Positions 8,663-17,070 of a stretch of 64,000 nucleotides of DNA are shown here, piece by piece. Source of the DNA: Dyadobacter sp. 3J3. Its GTDB lineage: Bacteria > Bacteroidota > Bacteroidia > Cytophagales > Spirosomataceae. The stretch's first letter is position 1. The number at the start of each line of letters is the position of its first letter. The notes under the pieces are model-generated. The model worked only from the letters and a program-made list of their open reading frames with translations. It made no database searches and had not been told where the DNA came from. Position numbers and translations under genes: made by a program. The stretch covers positions 248,001 through 312,000 of the forward strand of contig NZ_VTOL01000007.1 in assembly GCF_009801115.1 (NCBI RefSeq), in the 5' to 3' direction.

Positions 8663-9493
8663 ATGAAAAGAATATTCCTCGTCAGCATACTTGTTATGCA
8701 AGCTTTTTTCGCGTATTCACAAACTTATGATTTTGCAAAAGCTCACAATCAAAAAGGCAAAATCTTTATTTCCTGGGGATGGAATCAAAGTGCATATACA
8801 AAATCTGATATTCACTTTAAGGGAAACGATTATAACTTTACCTTGAAAGATGTTGTGGCAAAAGACCGCCAAACCGGATTTTCTCTACGTTATTTCAATC
8901 CTTCAAAAATTACAATTCCGCAGTACAATTTTAGAATAGGATATTATTTCAATTCCAAGTATAGTATATCTTTTGGCTTCGACCACATGAAATATGTAAT
9001 GAAGCAGGATCAGATTGTTAAAATAAATGGTTCAATAGCCGGAAGCGGAACCGATTATGACCGGACCTATAACAATACTCCCATCCAGCTTAAACCGGAC
9101 TTTCTGAAATTTGAACATACTAATGGGCTAAATTACCTGAATCTGGAATTGAGAAGAATGGATAATCTTTTTGATCAGCGGTCTCTGAAAATAAAGAATA
9201 TTGATATCAATCTGATTGAGGGTGTTGGTGCCGGTGTTCTGTATCCTAAGTCGGATGTTACGCTATTAAATTATGCTGAGAATGACCAGTGGCATGTGGC
9301 TGGTTATGGTGTAGATTTGGTAACCGGTCTTAATGTTACTTTTTTCAAACATTTCTTTATACAAGCCGAAGCGAAAGGTGGGTATATCAATATGCCTAAC
9401 ATCTTAACGACTAATTTTACTGACGACAGGGCTGCCCAACATTTCTTCTTCCTCCAGGGAAATGTGAATTTTGGTGTGATGTTTAAATTGTAA
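8663..9493 (+). CDS. Predicted outer-membrane beta-barrel protein, unknown function
   Basis: The 276-residue product has a clear signal peptide (M-K-R-I-F-L-V-S-I-L-V-M-Q-A-F-F-A-Y-S-Q) followed by alternating hydrophobic/polar strands rich in Tyr and Phe: F-S-L-R-Y-F-N-P, N-F-R-I-G-Y-Y-F-N, Y-S-I-S-F-G-F-D-H. It ends in N-F-G-V-M-F-K-L, a typical last barrel strand. It should sit in the outer membrane. I do not recognise a named family. It stands alone between two terminators, the second of which looks derived from the nearby REP-like repeat. Confidence 0.75.
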   Translation: MKRIFLVSILVMQAFFAYSQTYDFAKAHNQKGKIFISWGWNQSAYTKSDIHFKGNDYNFTLKDVVAKDRQTGFSLRYFNPSKITIPQYNFRIGYYFNSKYSISFGFDHMKYVMKQDQIVKINGSIAGSGTDYDRTYNNTPIQLKPDFLKFEHTNGLNYLNLELRRMDNLFDQRSLKIKNIDINLIEGVGAGVLYPKSDVTLLNYAENDQWHVAGYGVDLVTGLNVTFFKHFFIQAEAKGGYINMPNILTTNFTDDRAAQHFFFLQGNVNFGVMFKL

Positions 9494-9517
9494 TGTAATC
9501 CGCTTCTTAAATAATTC

Positions 9518-9565
9518 AAATGCCGTAGTTGTGATCATATCGGTCATGATTACGGCATTTTTATT
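9518..9565 (+). terminator. Terminator hairpin related to the REP-like repeat
   Basis: Bases 9518-9534 pair with 9544-9560 (10 perfect bp, then G-U-rich pairs), followed by a T-run, 24 bp after the barrel gene. Its minus strand contains C-A-T-G-A-C-C-G-A-T, the core shared by the repeats at 9577-10605, so a repeat copy seems to serve as the terminator. Confidence 0.75.
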
Positions 9566-9576
9566 TTAAATTGTTT

Positions 9577-9632
9577 CCCCGTGTCCCCGGGTTAAAACCC
9601 GGCGCTACAATGTCGGTCATGCCTACGGCATT
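9577..9632 (-). repeat. Inverted, diverged copy of the REP-like double hairpin
   Basis: Read on the minus strand, this copy has the hairpin ATGCC-GTA-GGCAT, the linker GACCGACATTGTAGC, and a second hairpin CCGGG-TTTTAA-CCCGG. The same layout recurs nine times in the opposite orientation from 9742, but with a different second hairpin sequence. The linker is conserved while the second hairpin is kept only as a structure. Confidence 0.75.
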
Positions 9633-9741
9633 ATGTTGTGAAATTTATTCTGGGTAAAGGATCGGCCGAGGGAAACAAGCCTTTGTGAAAAACAATCGAT
9701 TTAATACAAATCATTTCATCAACCATAACTATTCTAAAAAA

Positions 9742-10605
9742 ATGCCAGCGGCATGACCGATTTGATAGCCGCGGAATTTATTCCGTGGAAAAGGGTCAAT
9801 TCAAAAAAATTATTTCATTAACCAAACCTATTCCAAAAAAATGCCAGAGGCATGACCGATTTGATAGACGCGGAATTCATTCCGTGGAAAAGGGTCAATT
9901 CAAAAAAATTATTTCATTAAACAAACCTATTCCAAAAAAATGCCAGAGGCATGACCGATTTGATAGACGCGGAATTCATTCCGTGGAAAAGGGTCAATTC
10001 AAAAAAATTATTTCATTAACCAAACCTATTCCAAAAAAATGCCAGAGGCATGACCGATTTGATAGACGCGGAATTTATTCCGTGGAAAAGGGTCAATTCA
10101 AAAAAATTATTTCATTAACCAAACCTGTTCCCAAAAAATGCCAGCGGCATGACCGATTTGATAGCCGCGGAATTTATTCCGTGGAAAAGGGTCAATTCAA
10201 AAAAATTATTTCATTAACCAAACCTGTTCCCAAAAAATGCCAGCGGCATGACCGATTTGATAGCCGCGGAATTCATTCCGTGGAAAAGGGTCAATTCAAA
10301 AAAATTATTTCATTAAACAAACCTATTCCAAAAAAATGCCAGAGGCATGACCGATTTGATAGCCGCGGAATTTATTCCGTGGAAAAGGGTCAATTCAAAA
10401 AAAATATTTCATTAACCAAACCTATTCCAAAAAATGCCAGAAGCATGACCGATTTGATAGCCGCGGAATTCATTCCGTGGAAAGATTGATTCAATACAAA
10501 TCATTGCAAAGCCAAACAGGTTCATAAAAAAAATGCCAGAGGCATGACCGATTTGGTAGCCGCGGAATCTATTCCGTGGAAAGATTGATTCAATACAAAT
10601 CATTT
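9742..10605 (+). repeat. Tandem array of nine REP-like double-hairpin units, 99-bp period
   Basis: Cores start at 9742, 9841, 9940, 10039, 10138, 10237, 10336, 10434 and 10533; the period is 99 bp with one 98-bp step. Each core is a hairpin (ATGCC-AGC/AGA-GGCAT), a linker GACCGATTTGATAGC, and a second imperfect palindrome (CGCGGAAT-TTATTCCGTGG). The spacer of about 50 bp is near-identical in the first seven intervals. The last interval and both outer flanks carry a different spacer (a TACAAATCATT-containing one), so the array has clear edges. Because 99 is divisible by 3, a spurious 234-codon frame stays open through it. The layout resembles REP/BIME elements served by REP-associated transposases. 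Confidence 0.9.
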
Positions 10606-10630
10606 AATTCCGTGCGAAACGATTTAAAAA

Positions 10631-10672
10631 ACAAAAAAGGAGAACAGCCTGAGCCATTCTCCTTTTTTTTGT
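10631..10672 (-). terminator. Terminator of the small secreted protein gene
   Basis: Bases 10633-10644 pair perfectly with 10657-10668 (12 bp, AAAAAAGGAGAA), with a T-run on the minus strand. It lies about 20 bp after the stop codon at 10691. Confidence 0.85.
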
Positions 10673-10690
10673 TTTTAAAAACCGTATTCC

Positions 10691-11056
10691 TTATTTAACC
10701 GCAGTTACCAAACGTTTTGTTTCAGTAGCGATAACGAAAGGTTTTTCAGTAATTTCTGAACCGTTGTTCACGATGAAAGTATAGTTACCATCCAAAAGAT
10801 TGGAAAGGTCAAATACTTTCGAGTAGTTTTCAGATTTAGGAATAGCAGAGCTATAAAGCACAGTTCCGAAATCGTCTTTAATAATTACAGAAGATTTTTC
10901 TTTTACGCTGTCAAGTTTCAAACGGAAAGTAACATTGTCACCAGAAACTAATTCGATTGCTGCTGCTGAACTGTTGTTGTTTTTTTCGTTAGCGTAAGAA
11001 AAATTTGCAGTTGATACTCCCACCAAAACTGCGATTGCCAAGATTGTTTTTTTCAT
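10691..11056 (-). CDS. Small secreted protein with a sorting-domain-like beta-sandwich
   Basis: The 121-residue product has a signal peptide (M-K-K-T-I-L-A-I-A-V-L-V-G-V ending at S-Y-A) and one domain of about 95 residues. The pattern V-I-I-K-D-D-F-G-T-V-L-Y then D-L-S-N-L-L-D-G-N-Y-T-F-I-V resembles the Ig-like fold of Por-type C-terminal sorting domains and DUF3244-like periplasmic proteins of Bacteroidota. It is probably periplasmic or surface-exposed, with no enzymatic motif. It has a good promoter about 120 bp upstream and its own terminator, so it is monocistronic. Confidence 0.8.
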   Translation of the reverse strand: MKKTILAIAVLVGVSTANFSYANEKNNNSSAAAIELVSGDNVTFRLKLDSVKEKSSVIIKDDFGTVLYSSAIPKSENYSKVFDLSNLLDGNYTFIVNNGSEITEKPFVIATETKRLVTAVK

Positions 11057-11181
11057 GATGTCTTTAATTTTATGTTGTTTAATCTTTCTGTTAAGAATTG
11101 CACTTTACAGATATAGTTAAATTAATATTCAATTTCTACTCCAATAATCTAAAAGCGCCTTTACATTTGCTTTTGATATGT

Positions 11182-11213
11182 CAAAGGTAGATAACATTCT
11201 TAATATAAGTCAA
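11182..11213 (-). promoter_or_regulatory. Promoter of the small secreted protein gene
   Basis: On the minus strand TTG (11211-11213), a 21-bp spacer and TACCTTTG (11182-11189) match the Bacteroidota consensus. The transcript would have a 5' leader of about 120 nt. Confidence 0.75.
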
Positions 11214-11510
11214 TAGCAATGTTTTCATATTAGAAAATTCCAATTTTGATTCTATGTTAATATTGAAATAATCATACGTTTATGTAAAAAGTACAACAAG
11301 TAGTTTAAAATTTGACAATAGTACTTTCACATGAATTGCAAATTAAATTGCACTATTTAAATAAATAGTAATCTTATAGACTTTAACAGAAAATTTGGCA
11401 AAAACAGTACTTTACTATCGAATTTCGATTAGTACAAGTATATCTGGAGAATCGCCTATTTTCAAATAAGTTTTAAGCTGATAACATCAATGTTTATTAC
11501 AGGATAGTAT
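11214..11510. other. AT-rich gene-free stretch
   Basis: About 300 bp between the promoter of the small secreted gene and the next terminator. No ORF, hairpin or repeat stands out. Confidence 0.4.
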
Positions 11511-11556
11511 AAAGAAAAAAGAGCAAACGCCATAAGACGATTGCTCTTTTTTCTTT
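11511..11556 (-). terminator. Terminator of the VCBS/ASPIC lipoprotein gene
   Basis: A perfect 16-bp stem (11511-11526 with 11541-11556) with a 14-base loop and an A/T-rich base lies 14 bp past the stop codon at 11570. Confidence 0.88.
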
Positions 11557-11569
11557 GAGGTAATTATTG

Positions 11570-14500
11570 TTATTTAACTTTTCTCCTGATTCCCTTTGAA
11601 TCTATAACATCTGCACTCAAAACATAGCCTGGTAAAAGGAGCTTGTGTGTAGATTGAGACAAAAAGGACGAGCCGTAGTTCAATTCTTCGCGCCTGGACT
11701 TACCATTTTTAAGCTTTAAAATCGCTATATTGTCAGTTGTAGAAATGGGGTATGACTTGGCAACAAGCTGTATCTCGTGAAATCTGAGAGAATCTCTGTT
11801 TTGGGATGTTATAGAGAGAACCTTTTCATTAATCCCGGCCAATTTGACCATTGCTTTTGCATTTCCCGTCACTGCATAACCGCCATTGGCAAAGTTTAGT
11901 GATTTAAAACCGCCTTTTCCGCTTCCTTTTAATATCAATCCATTAAGGGCATCATATCTTCCATTTGAAACATCGGAACCAAAATCATTTCCGCATAAAA
12001 TCACATCCAGATTTCCGTCACCATCTATATCCTCTGTTACCATACCAAAAATGGGTGCAAACTGCGCCTCTATCGGCAATTCATGCATTTTGAACCGGCC
12101 ATTTCCAAGATTTTCAATATAACTGCTTTTTAACCAGTTAGCTTTTAATACAAGTGCATCTTTTAATTCCTCCGGTTTAAAAATATCTTTAACCCCAACA
12201 TCCGAAAACTTCCCATATTCCTGAAAACGCTGACGAACCTGAATAATCTGTTTCCCCATTTCATCGCGCGTATTGTAAGGAAATTCCTTATAAATGTCGT
12301 CCTTACCCCGATAAAAAACCGTAGGGATTGCATCAAAAAATCCGTCTTTGTTGAAATCCTTTGCATAGATACCAATCGGCTGCGTGTCGTTGGCTCGGTT
12401 TAAGGAGTTCAGCCCAAGATTTCCGGCCACATAATCCATGTCACCGTCATTGTCAAAATCACCGGTGGTTAAAGTACTCCATAGCCCTCTTTGATTCTCC
12501 AGACCGGAGGTATGCTTTTTAAATTTACCCTTTTCATTTTTGAGTAGAGTAAGCGGCATCCACTCTCCTGCTGCCATCAGATCAACCCAGCCGTCGTTGT
12601 CAAAATCAGTCCAAAGTACATCGCAAACAAGACCAATATTTACCAGTTCCGGTGCTATTTCAGACGTAACATTCTTAAATTTCACTTGTCCATTGGATGA
12701 ATCATTTCTCAAAATATAGCTTGAAACCGATTTTGGATAAGCACCAGGCTCAACCCTTCCCCCAATAAAAAGATCCAGATCCCCGTCCCTGTCATAATCA
12801 GCCGCCTTAACACAAGAGCCGCTTTTCAGAAACTTGGGAAGTGCAGTGATATTCTGAGAAAATTTACCTTTTCCGTCGTTAATAAACAACCGATCCTGCA
12901 ACGCCTCAGAATTAGCCTGCATCTCGTAACTTCCGCTTACTATATAAAGGTCCAGATCTCCATCCAAATCAGCGTCAAAAAGCAGGACACCCATATCTTC
13001 GGAATTTTTAGACGGCCCATCCAAACCTGGAAGTAAGTCAGTATTTTTGAACTGTCCGTTTGCCTGCTGAATAAGAAACCTGCCTTTATGAAACATCGCA
13101 CCACCGATAAAAACATCATCCAGCTTATCACCATTGATATCCCCTACTGCCAACGCCGGACCATATTGTGATAACTTGTGAGGAAGTAATTTCTGAACAT
13201 TGAAATCAATATTATCCTGTTCTTCATGTTTATAATTGAGATGAAGGGATGAGGTAATATCTCTCAAATAGCCGCTTTCCAAGACTTTCTGATCAGCAGG
13301 TGTTCTGTTTTCTGTAGCGTCTTTTTCAAAAACCGTAAGTACCTGATTGGCTTTGACATTTTTTAAAGTCTGTGTTTTACCCCCCGGCCAGGTAATGACC
13401 AGTTTCTCAACTGAATTTATTTTACCCAACCCAAAATGAGTAAAAGGTTCTATCGTTGATAGATAACCCCTGTATGGAGAATTTTCAGAATATTGTTTTT
13501 GATTTACTCCGTATGAAATTTCAGCAACTGCGCCAATCCCTTTGCTATTATATTTTTCTCCTTTGAATTGAATCCGCAGGTAATTACTTTCTTGTGGTTT
13601 TAACTGAATCGAGTTATTCCTATATACAAAAGCTGAATCGTTTATATTGTTAACTACGTAGTCAAGATCTCCGTCATTATCCAAATCTGCGTAAGCAGCT
13701 CCATTTGAAAAACTACCACGCTCAATGCCCCATGCATCCGTAACGTCTTCGAAACGAAGGTTTCCTTTATTTTTATAAGCAAAGTTCTTGATTTTCACGG
13801 AAGGAATATAATCTAGCATCATCATTTTGCTCATTACATTTCCAACTTCATTGCGATAGGCAATAAAATCCATATCGGTAATATCTCTTGGAAAACCGTT
13901 TGTAATAATCATATCCCTGAAACCGTCATTATCGAAATCGGTAACCATAGGTGTCCAGCTCCAATCCGTTTCTGCCACACCGCTTAATAAACCAATTTCA
14001 CTAAAAACAGCATACTTGTCTGTTTTCTTCGTTTTGCCCAAATTCAGCTGCAACGTATTGCGTGCAACCTGATATTGGTATTTATATAATTCGTAATTCT
14101 GATAGGTAATATAACTGCTGGACGGCGTCATCATTTTCTTTCTGAAATTGGTAGCCGGCATCATATCCAGCGCTACAATATCAGGCAGACCATCATTATT
14201 GATATCGGCAATGTCATTACCCATCGCCGAATGGGAAGTGTGTTTGAATGAAACATCCGCCATATCGGTAAATCCGAGATGTTTGCCATTGGCGTCTTTT
14301 CCATTATTGATGTATAAAAGATCGTTTGTCAGATAATCGTTTGTGACGTAAATATCTTTCCAACCATCCTGATTTACGTCAGTAACATTTACACCAAGTC
14401 CATATCCTTCTATTAGTATTCCTGATTCTTTTGAAACATTTGTAAAAAAGGGATGGCCTTTTGCCTTATCCCAGTCATTGCGATAAAGCCTGTCGGTTCT

Positions 14501-15157
14501 TTTGGAAGATCCGTCCTTTATCTTTTCATGAAATTTGTTGGGGAAATTATTGTCATCCATTTCATTCACGACCAGAAAAAGATCAAGATCGCCGTCGTTG
14601 TCGTAGTCCAAAAAAGCTGCATTTGTTGTGTGCGTTGTATCCGCAATCCCATATTCTTTACCCATTTCCTTAAATACGGGTACTTTATCTTTTCCAAAAC
14701 CCTGATTTACATATAGCAGGTTTTCTCTCTCCTTCGCAACTTTTCTTACCGTGGAGCAGACATAAATATCCAGCAGTCCATCGTTATTGATATCGATCAA
14801 AGCAACCCCTGATGACCACTTGTTTGCGGCAGCAACACCCGCTTTTTTGGTAACATCTTCAAAACTTAACTTGCCGTCATTCGCTCCCTTGTTCAAATAA
14901 AGTTTATTATCAACCGAGTTGCCTGTAAAATAGATATCCGGAAGACTGTCATTGTTGAAATCACCCAGTGCTACTCCACCACCATTGTAGATGTACTCAA
15001 AGGATAGAATGTTCATGGTATCATTTTCAGCAATCCGGTTTGAAAACGTGATACCCGTATCATCATTATTCAAAAGAGTGAATGTTTTAAGCTCTTTTTT
15101 ACAGGACGTTAACAGAAAAAAGGTAAAGGTATACAGGAGTAAATATCTTGCAGACAT
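11570..15157 (-). CDS. VCBS/FG-GAP repeat lipoprotein with ASPIC/UnbV domain
   Basis: The product is about 1195 residues when started at the ATG 15155-15157, which gives a proper lipoprotein signal (L-L-T-S-C, Cys19). The longer frame adds 24 hydrophobic residues upstream. It holds many D-x-D/N-x-D-G-x-x-D calcium-binding repeats, such as D-F-N-N-D-S-L-P-D-I-Y and D-Y-D-N-D-G-D-L-D-L, which form one or two beta-propellers. A mid-protein ASPIC/UnbV segment (G-I-G-A-V-A-E-I ... I-T-W-P-G-G-K) lies near residues 560-620. Such proteins often accompany SusC/SusD pairs in Cytophagales and are presumed surface substrate-binding factors. It follows SusD on the same strand, but a hairpin lies between them. 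Confidence 0.92.
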   Translation of the reverse strand: MSARYLLLYTFTFFLLTSCKKELKTFTLLNNDDTGITFSNRIAENDTMNILSFEYIYNGGGVALGDFNNDSLPDIYFTGNSVDNKLYLNKGANDGKLSFEDVTKKAGVAAANKWSSGVALIDINNDGLLDIYVCSTVRKVAKERENLLYVNQGFGKDKVPVFKEMGKEYGIADTTHTTNAAFLDYDNDGDLDLFLVVNEMDDNNFPNKFHEKIKDGSSKRTDRLYRNDWDKAKGHPFFTNVSKESGILIEGYGLGVNVTDVNQDGWKDIYVTNDYLTNDLLYINNGKDANGKHLGFTDMADVSFKHTSHSAMGNDIADINNDGLPDIVALDMMPATNFRKKMMTPSSSYITYQNYELYKYQYQVARNTLQLNLGKTKKTDKYAVFSEIGLLSGVAETDWSWTPMVTDFDNDGFRDMIITNGFPRDITDMDFIAYRNEVGNVMSKMMMLDYIPSVKIKNFAYKNKGNLRFEDVTDAWGIERGSFSNGAAYADLDNDGDLDYVVNNINDSAFVYRNNSIQLKPQESNYLRIQFKGEKYNSKGIGAVAEISYGVNQKQYSENSPYRGYLSTIEPFTHFGLGKINSVEKLVITWPGGKTQTLKNVKANQVLTVFEKDATENRTPADQKVLESGYLRDITSSLHLNYKHEEQDNIDFNVQKLLPHKLSQYGPALAVGDINGDKLDDVFIGGAMFHKGRFLIQQANGQFKNTDLLPGLDGPSKNSEDMGVLLFDADLDGDLDLYIVSGSYEMQANSEALQDRLFINDGKGKFSQNITALPKFLKSGSCVKAADYDRDGDLDLFIGGRVEPGAYPKSVSSYILRNDSSNGQVKFKNVTSEIAPELVNIGLVCDVLWTDFDNDGWVDLMAAGEWMPLTLLKNEKGKFKKHTSGLENQRGLWSTLTTGDFDNDGDMDYVAGNLGLNSLNRANDTQPIGIYAKDFNKDGFFDAIPTVFYRGKDDIYKEFPYNTRDEMGKQIIQVRQRFQEYGKFSDVGVKDIFKPEELKDALVLKANWLKSSYIENLGNGRFKMHELPIEAQFAPIFGMVTEDIDGDGNLDVILCGNDFGSDVSNGRYDALNGLILKGSGKGGFKSLNFANGGYAVTGNAKAMVKLAGINEKVLSITSQNRDSLRFHEIQLVAKSYPISTTDNIAILKLKNGKSRREELNYGSSFLSQSTHKLLLPGYVLSADVIDSKGIRRKVK

Positions 15158-15200
15158 TATTATTAGATAGTAAAACGACAGATTAGCACTAGCTGAAATT

Positions 15201-15244
15201 AACAAAAGGAGACGGTATATAAATACCATCTCCTTTGTTTTATT
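15201..15244 (-). terminator. Hairpin after the second SusD gene
   Basis: A stem built from 15201-15218 and 15223-15239 (core GGAGA/TCTCC and GGTAT/ATACC, one mismatch and one bulge) with a 4-base loop lies just past the SusD stop. It may reduce read-through into the VCBS gene that starts 44 bp further on. Confidence 0.65.
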
Positions 15245-15261
15245 GGAAAAATCTCCCTTTA

Positions 15262-17004
15262 TTAATACCCTGGATTCTGAATCAGGATATCCTTACCAAC
15301 AAGGTCAACCTGATCCTGAGGCAAAGGTAGATATTCATTTTTGTTAGGGGTAAATTTCGATCCTCCCAAAGCTCCGGTCAATTTTTTGCTTTCGTAAGTC
15401 AGGTAGGCATTAATCTCCGTCGCCGCTGTACCCCATCTTACCAAGTCAAAGAAACGGTGGCCTTCTCCTGACAGTTCGAGCTTTCTTTCGAAACGAACGG
15501 CTGTACGAGCAGCCTCTTTACTTGCAAAAGCTGTTTTGTATATGTCGATCACATAGTTAGCAGCATTTTCACCAGAAGTGCGTTTTACAAAACTTGCCGG
15601 ATTAGCGGCACGTTCACGAACAAGGTTTACATATTCACGCGCTTTTTCAAGAGATCCAACTTCCACCTCAGCTTCCGCTGCCATTAAAAGCACATCTGAA
15701 AAACGGATTATGTTTACGTTGATTGCGGTGTAACCAGGCGTCCATGAACTGTTATCTTGCAACGAACCAATATCCGTTCTGTAATAAGCATATTTCTTGG
15801 TCGTGTAAGGACCCGCATTTGACTGATTACGAATCCAGTCATTGCCCGGATGCTCTATCCAGTCAAGATAAGGTATTCCTCTGCGGCCAATTGAGTGATC
15901 AAGACGTGGATCCACAGGCCCCGCATCCGGAGTAAACGGATCCGATGATTTCAACCCCATATCTGTTTTCAACTCTTTTCCGGCTGTATTGTAAGAACCG
16001 TCCAAAAGAGGAAGTCCTGTTGCATCGGTACGGAAAGAATTACCTAATTCAAAACTCGGTGCAAAGAAGCTACAACAGTTACCCGGGCCATTCGGACCTG
16101 TGTTATAAGGCCAGTTAAGGTCAAATTCAGGGTTGGCGTTATTCACACTTCCTGTATTTGCCGCAGCCTGAATAGCAAAAACGGATTCTGAGTTATTATC
16201 ATTACTTGCTTTAAAAGCATCCTGAAAACGTGGAACCAATGCATATTTCTTACCATTGGTAGTTTGGCCGCCAGCAATGATCAAATCGTAAAGCGCTTTT
16301 GCCTCAGTAAACTTTTTCTGGTACATATATACTTTTGCAAGATATGCCCCTGCTGCCCATTTGTTTACGCGACCCGCAGCGTCCTGTGTAGCAGGAAGGT
16401 TGTCATAGGCAAACTTAAGATCAGCTTCGATCAAAGGCCAAAGATCTTTTGTGTTTGAAACTTTTTCAATACCAGTACCATAATCAACAGTTTCGTCAAC
16501 GTATGGCGTATTATTGAAACCTCTTTTCAACTCAAAATAATAATGACCTCTTAAAAATCTGGCCTCGCCTCCGATTCTTTTTTTATCCGCATCCGTTACA
16601 TCTGCTTTGGCTACACCGATCAATTTCATAACCAGGTTGGCACGCGCAACGCCTTCGTATAAACCAGTCCATTTATCAGCAATAACGCCCTGATTTGTGA
16701 TATAGGCGTAACGCTGAATCGGGTTGATATCACTGAAATCCCCCGGATCCGTTCCTTTATTAGCATCACCTCCACGGATGCTCCCCCAAACCCAGTTACT
16801 GGCACTGGCCATACGGTTCGCACGTCCGTTAAGTTGTCCATAAACCGATACCAATACACCTTCCAAACCTTTTTTATTTGAAAGCTGGTCTTCATCCAGC
16901 TGACCTGTCGCAGGCACTTCTAAAAAGCTCTCTTTACAGGAATAACCAATGAGCATAAGTGCAAAAACAAATGCCAGAATTCCTTTTGATCTAATTTTTT
17001 TCAT
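15262..17004 (-). CDS. SusD/RagB family nutrient-binding lipoprotein
   Basis: The 580-residue product has a lipoprotein signal (M-L-I-G-Y-S-C), the early K-E-S-F-L-E-V-P motif, helical TPR-like segments, and the C-terminal SusD signature (E-R-K-L-E-L-S-G-E-G-H-R-F-F-D-L-V-R-W-G). It ends in Y-L-P-L-P-Q-D-Q-V-D ... Q-N-P-G-Y, as SusD proteins usually do. The ATG at 17002-17004 is chosen because the longer frame adds 20 residues with no signal character. It sits 66 bp after the SusC gene and should form the surface lid of that transporter. The substrate is unknown. Confidence 0.95.
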   Translation of the reverse strand: MKKIRSKGILAFVFALMLIGYSCKESFLEVPATGQLDEDQLSNKKGLEGVLVSVYGQLNGRANRMASASNWVWGSIRGGDANKGTDPGDFSDINPIQRYAYITNQGVIADKWTGLYEGVARANLVMKLIGVAKADVTDADKKRIGGEARFLRGHYYFELKRGFNNTPYVDETVDYGTGIEKVSNTKDLWPLIEADLKFAYDNLPATQDAAGRVNKWAAGAYLAKVYMYQKKFTEAKALYDLIIAGGQTTNGKKYALVPRFQDAFKASNDNNSESVFAIQAAANTGSVNNANPEFDLNWPYNTGPNGPGNCCSFFAPSFELGNSFRTDATGLPLLDGSYNTAGKELKTDMGLKSSDPFTPDAGPVDPRLDHSIGRRGIPYLDWIEHPGNDWIRNQSNAGPYTTKKYAYYRTDIGSLQDNSSWTPGYTAINVNIIRFSDVLLMAAEAEVEVGSLEKAREYVNLVRERAANPASFVKRTSGENAANYVIDIYKTAFASKEAARTAVRFERKLELSGEGHRFFDLVRWGTAATEINAYLTYESKKLTGALGGSKFTPNKNEYLPLPQDQVDLVGKDILIQNPGY

Positions 17005-17070
17005 TTTATAAATATTTTTGAGTCTAATCTTTATACTGGTTCCTTGCAGAATTTCAAGAATCAATTAGTC

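Noticed and set aside
9785..10489. A 234-codon open frame made of 33-residue repeats
   Set aside because: It is the translation of the 99-bp hairpin array; the frame stays open only because 99 is divisible by 3, it starts with GTG inside a repeat, and it ends after the single 98-bp unit shifts the frame. The minus-strand frame 10412-10603 has the same origin.
9742..10605. CRISPR array
   Set aside because: The intervals are near-identical, not unique spacers, the unit is 99 bp with internal hairpins, and no cas genes are present.
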